Position numbers and translations under genes: made by a program. A DNA stretch of 12,893 nucleotides, from positions 1-12,893 of the forward strand of contig JAKLIM010000029.1 of the NCBI GenBank assembly GCA_022709605.1, given 5' to 3'. The stretch is from Bacteroidota bacterium (GTDB lineage Bacteria; Bacteroidota; Bacteroidia; Bacteroidales; Paludibacteraceae). The notes beneath the pieces were generated by a model. The model had not been told where the DNA came from and searched no databases. It saw only the letters and a list, made by a program, of their open reading frames with translations. Positions within the stretch are counted from its first letter, which is position 1; every line of letters begins with the position of its first letter. Shown here one piece after another: positions 1 through 4,908 of this stretch.

Positions 1-29
1 TTGTTCCAAAATAATTGATATAGAGTAAG

Positions 30-59
30 AAAAAGCGAATCATAATTGATTCGCTTTTT
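30..59. terminator. Bidirectional hairpin terminator downstream of the U32 gene
   Basis: A 13-bp perfect inverted repeat (arms 30-42 and 47-59, loop TAAT) has GCGAATCA at its core and A/T runs on both flanks. Read on the minus strand it lies just after the U32 stop codon and ends in a T-run. Read on the plus strand it is also followed by T, so it could end an upstream plus-strand gene lying outside the window. Confidence 0.85.
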
Positions 60-62
60 TTA

Positions 63-1364
63 TTACTCCCCTTTAAGGGTTTGGGGTACTATCTTAAATA
101 ACTTATCATTCCTCCTGATTAACTCATTGGTTTTCATTGAGAAATACGTTCCTTTTTCTACTTTATCAACCGGTTTAAGTTGAACTCGCATTTCTTTTAC
201 CGTATCTTCGTAAGCACCGGTTGTTTCGCCGGTAATCAGAATTTCGTCGCCAACTTCAAGGTTTTGTGCTTCCAATAAAAATTCAGCAACGCCGAGTTTT
301 TGGAAGAAGTTGGTGCATTTGGCCACATATATTTTTTTATGCGTGGCTTCCGATCCGTAGTTGTTACTCCATTCGCCAAGTCGCTGTCCGAGGTAATATC
401 CGTTCCAAAATCCGCGATTAAATACTTTGCTGAGACGAACATCCCAATCAGCTTTTTTCTCGTCTGTAAACGTCCCGTTTAATACCGATTCAATGGCTTC
501 TTTGTAGCAGGTAACCACCGTTTTTACATATTCCGCACCACGGGCACGACCTTCAATTTTGAAAACACGCACTCCGGCTTTCATCATTTCGTCAATAAAC
601 CCAATGGTTTTCAGGTCTTTTGGCGACATAATGTATTCGTTATCAATTTCCAGTTCAATTTCGGAATCCTTGTCTTTGACCGTATAACCACGGCGGCAAA
701 TTTGGTTACACGCTCCACGGTTGGCCGACACATTTTTTTCGTGCAAACTCAGGTAACATTTACCTGAAACAGCCATACAAAGTGCTCCATGACAAAACAT
801 TTCGATGCGAATTAATTCACCATTTTTACCCCTGATATTATCTGTAATAATGGCTTGATAAATCTCGGCCACCTGTTCCATGTTTAACTCACGGGCCAAC
901 ACTACCACATCGGCAAATTGGGCATAAAACTTCAAAGCTTCCACGTTCGAAATATTCAATTGGGTAGAAAGATGCACTTCTACACCGATAGAATTGGCAT
1001 ACATCAAAGCAGAAACATCAGCAGCTATAATGGCCGAAACTTCAACTTCTTTGGCTACATCAATTATCTCACGCATCAAAGTCAAGTCATTGTCGTACAA
1101 TATAGTATTGACAGTCAGGTAGCTTTTTACATTATTTTCTTTGCAAATACGTACAATTTCGCGTAAATCTTCTGTAGTGAAATTACTGCTCGATTTGCTC
1201 CGCATATTCAGTTTTTCGATGCCAAAATATACCGAATCAGCACCTGCTTTTATGGCTGCCGATAAGCTTTCCCATGAGCCGGCCGGAGCCATGATTTCGA
1301 AGAAATCCACCCCTAACCCCTGAAGGGGAACTGGATTAGTCTTGTTTTGTATGTTTTCAATCAT
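63..1364 (-). CDS. Peptidase U32 family protein, probable RNA hydroxylation enzyme (TrhP/RlhA-like)
   Basis: The protein is 433 aa from the ATG at 1364. The U32 signature is present in full as EMFCHGALCMAVSGKCYLS (about residues 188-206). Further cysteines follow in NRGACNQIC (about 216-223), giving the Cys set expected of an iron-sulfur site. The N-terminal part carries the family hallmark IMAPAGSWESL. U32 members once called collagenase-like proteases are now known in E. coli as TrhP (prephenate-dependent hydroxylation of tRNA U34) and RlhA (23S rRNA C2501). Which of these applies here cannot be decided by reading. An upstream extension to a TTG at 1427 would overlap hepT, so I prefer ATG 1364, 34 bp past the hepT stop. 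Codons 11-18 or so (PVPLQGLG) are made of a dispersed repeat, and the last codons (PQTLKGE, stop) are made of another copy. A GTG at 1310 right after the repeat is an alternative start, which would leave the repeat untranslated. Confidence 0.88.
   Translation of the reverse strand: MIENIQNKTNPVPLQGLGVDFFEIMAPAGSWESLSAAIKAGADSVYFGIEKLNMRSKSSSNFTTEDLREIVRICKENNVKSYLTVNTILYDNDLTLMREIIDVAKEVEVSAIIAADVSALMYANSIGVEVHLSTQLNISNVEALKFYAQFADVVVLARELNMEQVAEIYQAIITDNIRGKNGELIRIEMFCHGALCMAVSGKCYLSLHEKNVSANRGACNQICRRGYTVKDKDSEIELEIDNEYIMSPKDLKTIGFIDEMMKAGVRVFKIEGRARGAEYVKTVVTCYKEAIESVLNGTFTDEKKADWDVRLSKVFNRGFWNGYYLGQRLGEWSNNYGSEATHKKIYVAKCTNFFQKLGVAEFLLEAQNLEVGDEILITGETTGAYEDTVKEMRVQLKPVDKVEKGTYFSMKTNELIRRNDKLFKIVPQTLKGE
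65..87 (+). repeat. Dispersed G/C-run repeat, copy A
   Basis: This 23-nt element has the form ACT-CCCC-TTTA-AGGG-TTT-GGGG-T. It matches copy C (3815-3837) at 21 of 23 positions. It holds a small inverted repeat, CCCTT-T-AAGGG. It overlaps the 3' end of the U32 gene and, read in reverse, encodes its last residues (PQTLKGE) with the stop codon at the edge (63-65). Confidence 0.8.
1309..1331 (-). repeat. Dispersed G/C-run repeat, copy B (inverted)
   Basis: On the minus strand this element reads GTT-CCCC-TTCA-GGGG-TTA-GGGG-T. It matches copy C at about 19 of 23 positions. It lies in the 5' coding part of the U32 gene, just before the conserved FEIMAPAGSWE segment, and is in the opposite orientation to copies A and C. 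Confidence 0.75.
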
Positions 1365-1376
1365 ATTTATCAATTT

Positions 1377-1411
1377 AAAAAAATAATCCCCAAATTTATT
1401 ATTCGGGGATT
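1377..1411 (-). terminator. Terminator of the mntA-hepT unit, overlapping the hepT stop codon
   Basis: On the minus strand, arms AATCCCC (1405-1411) and GGGGATT (1385-1391) flank a 13-nt loop and are followed by A and seven T (1377-1383). The hepT stop codon (1399-1401) lies in the loop, so the hairpin is partly coding. Confidence 0.6.
1391..1398 (-). promoter_or_regulatory. Candidate -7 element for the U32 gene
   Basis: The minus strand reads TAAATTTG, an exact match to the Bacteroidota -7 consensus TAnnTTTG. It would place transcription start about 20 nt before ATG 1364. It lies in the loop of the hepT terminator, and no well-spaced -33 TTTG is seen, so it could be fortuitous. Confidence 0.4.
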
Positions 1412-1755
1412 TCCAATTCATTGTCAATTAAATTATTAACATCTTTTTGTAATTTTGGAATATGATTAATAATTATTGCCCAAATGTTTTCATCTGAAAC
1501 ACTATCATAACCATGAATAATTTGATTTCTCAAACCTACAATTCGTTTGGCATTTTCAATCGGAAAATTAGGATCGATGGATAAAATCCTATTCATTGCT
1601 TCGCCAATAATTTCGAGATTACGCTCAATAGCACGTTTTAATATGATATTTTTCTTGTAATCCTGAAATAATTTTGGCTTGTCGCCGAAAAACAATTCTG
1701 TTTCCTCAATTGCTAATTTTAAATCGTATAGATATTTAAGTTGTTTTTCGTTCAT
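1399..1755 (-). CDS. hepT: HepT-like HEPN-domain RNase toxin (DUF86)
   Basis: The protein has 118 aa, the usual size for the family, and is almost entirely helical. The HEPN RNase motif R-x4-H-x-Y is seen as RNQIIHGY (R76, H81, Y83), preceded by IGEAMNRI, typical of DUF86/HepT. In characterised HEPN-MNT (type VII) systems HepT dimers cleave RNA, and the partner MntA inactivates them by adding AMP to the motif tyrosine. The gene overlaps mntA by 20 bp (1736-1755), which implies translational coupling with the antitoxin made first. Every motif residue is intact, so I infer a working toxin. A terminator hairpin includes its last codons. Confidence 0.92.
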   Translation of the reverse strand: MNEKQLKYLYDLKLAIEETELFFGDKPKLFQDYKKNIILKRAIERNLEIIGEAMNRILSIDPNFPIENAKRIVGLRNQIIHGYDSVSDENIWAIIINHIPKLQKDVNNLIDNELEIPE

Positions 1756-2047
1756 AAATTAATTGCTTTTCTCTTTCAATTACTTTTCTGAAAACGGGAT
1801 TTCGAATGGCTTGATTTTCTATTAAATCAACAGGACGTTGAAAAAGAATTTCAAATTTTTCTTTTAAATCCATGTAATTATCAAAATGTTTCGATAGATC
1901 TAAAAGCGAAAATTGAATTAATAAATCTATATCGCTTTTGTCATTGAATTTATCGGTAAGTATTGATCCGAATAGGTACAACTCTTTTACATTGTGGTTT
2001 TCACAAAGTTCAATCAGTTTAGTCCTATTTTGTTCTACGATATTCAT
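1736..2047 (-). CDS. mntA: MntA-like minimal nucleotidyltransferase antitoxin
   Basis: The protein is 103 aa from the ATG at 2047. The nucleotidyltransferase motif G-S-x10-D-x-D is complete (G27, S28, D39, D41), and a third acidic residue lies in RPVDLIE (D74). Family knowledge: MntA transfers AMP from ATP to a tyrosine of HepT and so neutralises it. A longer reading from a TTG at 2077 would begin inside the -7 promoter element (2075-2082), which argues for ATG 2047. The gene leads a two-gene unit with hepT, overlapping it by 20 bp. Confidence 0.92.
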   Translation of the reverse strand: MNIVEQNRTKLIELCENHNVKELYLFGSILTDKFNDKSDIDLLIQFSLLDLSKHFDNYMDLKEKFEILFQRPVDLIENQAIRNPVFRKVIEREKQLIYERKTT

Positions 2048-2054
2048 TTTAATA

Positions 2055-2082
2055 AATTGATATTGATTCAATTGCAAAAGTA
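2055..2082 (-). promoter_or_regulatory. mntA-hepT promoter with start-site inverted repeat
   Basis: The minus strand has TACTTTTG (2075-2082), an exact TAnnTTTG match and identical to the -7 element of the mazF operon. Just downstream lies the inverted repeat AATTGA-N7-TCAATT (2055-2060 and 2068-2073) over the expected transcription start, a possible operator. No good -33 TTTG is seen. Confidence 0.55.
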
Positions 2083-2108
2083 CTGTTTTTTTTTAATTCT
2101 ACTAATAT

Positions 2109-2130
2109 TTTGATCTTTCGAGTTTGATCT
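2109..2130. repeat. Pair of 8-bp direct repeats upstream of mntA
   Basis: TTTGATCT occurs at 2109-2116 and 2123-2130, 14 bp apart, roughly 27-48 bp upstream of the mntA -7 element. This could be a tandem binding site for a regulator. Chance is possible in such AT-rich DNA. Confidence 0.35.
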
Positions 2131-2196
2131 GATTGTTACTTCATTCCCTAATTGTCAGTCATGTTTTTATTTCTCTTCCGAAGTATAGTGACGGAA

Positions 2197-3081
2197 TTAA
2201 GGCTTATATTTCGGAGTCAATTTTTCAATTGGAAAACTGATTCCGGCTCTTATTTGGTGATATGGAAAATCTTTTATACCATACTGAAATTGAAGAAAAT
2301 AATCCATATACGGTTCCGACCATGTGAATTTTGCAGCATAAACCAATGGAGCATCGCCATAATCGCCCAACGGACTTATTTTTTTGTATGTATGTATCCA
2401 ACCCCAATACCCCGAAAGCGTGTTATCAAGTTTCCATTTTTGGTTTCCAATAATCAGTTTTGCACCATACATTGGTGCATCGTCCTGGGCACTTCCGGTC
2501 GTTTCCCAACAGAGAAAACCGACGTTTCCAACAGCCCGGATTTCGTTTATAAATCTATTTTTTGTGTAAAAAGATTTCGCAAATTCCATATCAAAATAGT
2601 AACCGGGTGTGTCAAAATAACGTCTTTCTTCAAAATTTGTTCCCGAAGCTGTTTTTAAGGTTGAATTAAGAATGATGGCCGGAGCAAATTTTTTCTCTTT
2701 CAGCAACGATATTCGGGTTTGTACATAGAAATCTCCATTGGCTTTTCCGCTCAGATTTCCATTCATTTCTCTGTAAGCACTCAGTTCGGGAGTCACGTCA
2801 TAATGTTCAAAAACTGATGACCATATTTTAAATGAAACACGTTCGGATACAAGTGGTATTTCAATTTTAAAATACCCATTTTTGGTTTGATCGCCAAAAC
2901 CAAAATAGTAATCGCCCATTAAACTTACTGTAGTTTTAGCCGGAATAGTAGCATCAGTAAATTCCGGAACCGGATTGGCATTGGGTCCAAACCATGCGGG
3001 TGAATATTTCGGAGTTTGTGATTGAATTAAACTCAAATAACTAAAAATAAAAGTTATGATAATGCTTGGGAAAATTTTCAT
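2197..3081 (-). CDS. Conserved exported beta-rich protein, probable outer-membrane protein of unknown function
   Basis: The protein has 294 aa. A signal peptide is visible: MK, a hydrophobic stretch to about residue 20, and a cleavage-like SQT at about 21-23. The mature part alternates polar and aromatic residues in short strands (for example YYFGFGDQT, GYYFDMEF, YFLQFQYGIKDF). It ends in a beta-hairpin-like segment, QIRAGISFPIEKL. This suggests a small outer-membrane or periplasmic beta-barrel. It resembles a family of uncharacterised Bacteroidota proteins I recall, with an N-terminal P-x-WFGPNA segment; no function is known to me. It starts 11 bp after the mazF stop, so it may be read through from the toxin promoter. 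No clear terminator follows it. Confidence 0.75.
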   Translation of the reverse strand: MKIFPSIIITFIFSYLSLIQSQTPKYSPAWFGPNANPVPEFTDATIPAKTTVSLMGDYYFGFGDQTKNGYFKIEIPLVSERVSFKIWSSVFEHYDVTPELSAYREMNGNLSGKANGDFYVQTRISLLKEKKFAPAIILNSTLKTASGTNFEERRYFDTPGYYFDMEFAKSFYTKNRFINEIRAVGNVGFLCWETTGSAQDDAPMYGAKLIIGNQKWKLDNTLSGYWGWIHTYKKISPLGDYGDAPLVYAAKFTWSEPYMDYFLQFQYGIKDFPYHQIRAGISFPIEKLTPKYKP

Positions 3082-3092
3082 TTTAGTCTAAG

Positions 3093-3437
3093 TTATAAAT
3101 CAATTAGTATGCTGATATTTTCTTTTAAAATATGAGTAAGATTTTTCGGTAAATCACCAACCTTATTCAAAAGTCTTTTATTGTCAATTGCTCTAATTTG
3201 ATCTATCATTATATCGCAATCTTCATGTAAATTTGCCATTCCTTTTTTTAAATGTACCCTCAATATTTCAGCTTCTTTTTGAACATTTGTTGTGATAGGA
3301 CAAATTATGGTGGAAGGATGCGGAATTTTATTCAATAAATTAGTTTGAATTATTAAAACCGGCCGCTTTTTTCCTGATTCTGTTCCTATTTGTGGATTCA
3401 AATCTGCAATCCAGATTTCGAATTGTTTAACCTGCAT
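3093..3437 (-). CDS. mazF: MazF/PemK-family mRNA interferase toxin
   Basis: The protein has 114 aa, the standard family length. The N-terminal block FEIWIADLNPQIGTESGKK-RPVLIIQ (residues 6-31) carries the family G-x-E-x3-K-RPVL signature with the expected catalytic arginine (R25). The second block, ICPITTN (45-51), supplies the conserved threonine region. MazF enzymes cut single-stranded RNA at short motifs and stop growth when freed from the antitoxin. The gene overlaps the upstream antitoxin gene by 11 bp. All main motif residues look intact. Confidence 0.93.
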   Translation of the reverse strand: MQVKQFEIWIADLNPQIGTESGKKRPVLIIQTNLLNKIPHPSTIICPITTNVQKEAEILRVHLKKGMANLHEDCDIMIDQIRAIDNKRLLNKVGDLPKNLTHILKENISILIDL

Positions 3438-3657
3438 AATCTATTGATTCAAATTCGATTAAGATCTTTTTTGACTCTTCAGCGACAAGTTTTGATTCAC
3501 TTTTAAGCATTTTTTCTAAGTTCAATCTTTTTTGTAGTTTGTTGTAATGATCAATAGCTTCGTTGATATATCTGTTACGGGGTTTTTTTGTTTTCGCGAG
3601 AATATTTTCAGTTTCCTGAAAAATCAAATCGTCTATTTTTAATGATACTGTTTTCAT
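3427..3657 (-). CDS. Ribbon-helix-helix antitoxin partner of MazF
   Basis: The protein has 76 aa. An N-terminal beta strand (TVSLKIDD, residues 3-10) and two helices (about 11-22 and 26-38, with RNRYINEAIDHY) match the ribbon-helix-helix fold used for DNA binding. The charged C-terminal tail (about 45-76) is the likely toxin-binding part. It is not the AbrB-fold MazE of E. coli; pairing of MazF with RHH antitoxins is common. It leads the unit and overlaps mazF by 11 bp, which fits autoregulation: antitoxin made first, complex binding the promoter. The direct repeats at 3680-3711 are the candidate target. Confidence 0.85.
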   Translation of the reverse strand: MKTVSLKIDDLIFQETENILAKTKKPRNRYINEAIDHYNKLQKRLNLEKMLKSESKLVAEESKKILIEFESIDYAG

Positions 3658-3674
3658 CTATTTATATTTTTAAA

Positions 3675-3705
3675 CAAAAGTATATCTATTTCGTATATCA
3701 TCCAA
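3675..3705 (-). promoter_or_regulatory. Promoter of the antitoxin-mazF unit
   Basis: The minus strand has TACTTTTG at 3675-3682 (an exact TAnnTTTG -7) and TTG at 3703-3705 as the -33 element, 20 bp apart. This is the best spaced promoter in the window. Transcription would start about 10 nt before the ATG at 3657. Confidence 0.65.
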
Positions 3706-3711
3706 GTATAT
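3680..3711. promoter_or_regulatory. Candidate operator: three GTATAT repeats with exact 13-bp period
   Basis: GTATAT occurs at 3680-3685, 3693-3698 and 3706-3711, each 13 bp from the next. Two copies extend to AAGTATAT and two to GTATATC. The array covers the space between and around the -7 and -33 elements of the antitoxin-mazF promoter, where a ribbon-helix-helix repressor would block polymerase. Confidence 0.5.
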
Positions 3712-3791
3712 TTGCTTTTTATTTTACTGAACAATTACTGCTGTAATGAGTTTATTAAATCAGGTAACATATATTTATCAATGATTATTAA

Positions 3792-3799
3792 TAACTTTG
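3792..3799 (+). promoter_or_regulatory. dusB -7 element
   Basis: TAACTTTG matches TAnnTTTG exactly, 43 nt before the dusB ATG. The predicted leader (about 37 nt) contains repeat copy C. No clear -33 TTTG at standard spacing. Confidence 0.55.
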
Positions 3800-3814
3800 C
3801 AAACTTTTTCTCTG

Positions 3815-3837
3815 ACTCCCCTTTAGGGGTTGGGGGT
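3815..3837 (+). repeat. Dispersed G/C-run repeat, copy C, in the dusB leader
   Basis: This copy has the form ACT-CCCC-TTTA-GGGG-TTG-GGGG-T. Its last G-run (3832-3836) lies 6 nt before the dusB ATG, where a Shine-Dalgarno sequence would be. The CCCC/GGGG arms can form a small hairpin in the leader RNA. Confidence 0.8.
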
Positions 3838-3842
3838 AATTT

Positions 3843-4889
3843 ATGAAGATTTCAAACATAGAATTTCCAGATAAACCACTTTTTTTAGCACCGATGGAGG
3901 ATGTTACTGATCCTGCATTTCGTTTACTTTGTAAGCGTTTTGGTGCCGATATGTTATATACAGAATTTGTTTCGTCCGAAGCGTTGATACGCAATGTTAA
4001 CCGGACGCAACAAAAGCTTACTATTTATCCCGAAGAGCGTCCGATTGCTATTCAGATTTATGGTCACGATCCCGTGTCGATGGCTGAAGCCGCCCGAATA
4101 GCCGCCGAAGCTCAACCTGATATTATAGATATTAATTTCGGTTGTCCGGTTAAAAAGGTTGCCGGTAAAGGGGCAGGAGCGGGGCTATTAAAAGATATTC
4201 CGCGTATGCTCGCGATTACTTCAGCCGTTGTTAATGCTGTTAAATTGCCAGTTACTGCGAAAACCCGGCTTGGATGGGACGATGACAATAAAGTGATTGT
4301 TGATTTGGCCGAACAATTGCAGGATTGTGGCATTCAAGCCCTGACTATTCATGGTCGCACCCGCTCACAAATGTACAAAGGTGATGCAGATTGGTCGCTT
4401 ATTGGAGCAGTGAAAAACAATCAGCGCATGAAAATTCCTATTATTGGTAACGGTGATGTAACTACACCTGAAAGAGCTTTAGAATGCTTTAATTCGTATG
4501 GAGTTGATGCTGTAATGATTGGACGTGGTTCAATTGGTCGACCGTGGATTTTTGAAGAGATAAAGCATTATTTTAGAACAGGTGAAATGCACCAGGCGCT
4601 TACATTCGATGAACAAAAAGCAATTTTGAAAGAACATGTAATTGCATCGATTTATTGGCTCGATATTGAAGAGAATATTTCAATCGATACTGTAAGGGAT
4701 AAACGGCTGAAAGGTATTATTCATAGTCGTCGTCATTTAGCGTCTACTCCGGTTTTCAAAGGGATTCCAAATTTTAAAGAAACCCGAATTGCCATGTTGC
4801 GTGCCGAAAACCTAAATGAATTATTTTCAATTATTGATTATGTTCAGGAACCTGATTATTTAAATAAAGAAAGCCTATTTAATTTATAA
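3843..4889 (+). CDS. dusB: tRNA dihydrouridine synthase (DusB/NifR3 type)
   Basis: The protein has 348 aa and is a full-length FMN-dependent TIM-barrel enzyme that reduces uridine to dihydrouridine in the tRNA D-loop. Motifs in order: LAPMEDVTDPAFR (15-27), the catalytic-cysteine block DINFGCPVKKVAGKGAG (C101), the substrate/flavin motif HGRTR (170-174), NGDV (203-206) and the FMN phosphate-binding IGRGSIGRPW (226-235). The C-terminal helical domain is present. The DINFGCP-KKV wording is that of the DusB subgroup, though DusB and other Dus types are hard to separate by eye. A promoter match lies at 3792, and the next gene follows after 19 bp in the same direction. Confidence 0.93.
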   Translation: MKISNIEFPDKPLFLAPMEDVTDPAFRLLCKRFGADMLYTEFVSSEALIRNVNRTQQKLTIYPEERPIAIQIYGHDPVSMAEAARIAAEAQPDIIDINFGCPVKKVAGKGAGAGLLKDIPRMLAITSAVVNAVKLPVTAKTRLGWDDDNKVIVDLAEQLQDCGIQALTIHGRTRSQMYKGDADWSLIGAVKNNQRMKIPIIGNGDVTTPERALECFNSYGVDAVMIGRGSIGRPWIFEEIKHYFRTGEMHQALTFDEQKAILKEHVIASIYWLDIEENISIDTVRDKRLKGIIHSRRHLASTPVFKGIPNFKETRIAMLRAENLNELFSIIDYVQEPDYLNKESLFNL

Positions 4890-4908
4890 ATTTTAAAAAA
4901 TAAAGTCA

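Noticed and set aside
2174..2200. TTCCG/CGGAA inverted repeat after the exported protein gene as a terminator
   Set aside because: The stem is only 5 bp and no T-run follows on the minus strand.
2152..2658. 168-aa plus-strand open frame
   Set aside because: It is antisense to the exported protein gene, has no promoter match or coherent domain, and its residue makeup (many F, S, I, C) is that of a shadow frame.
1399..3657. The toxin-antitoxin block as a new antiphage defence system
   Set aside because: Both modules belong to known families and the protein between them shows only export and beta-strand features; nothing in the sequence supports a joint defence function.
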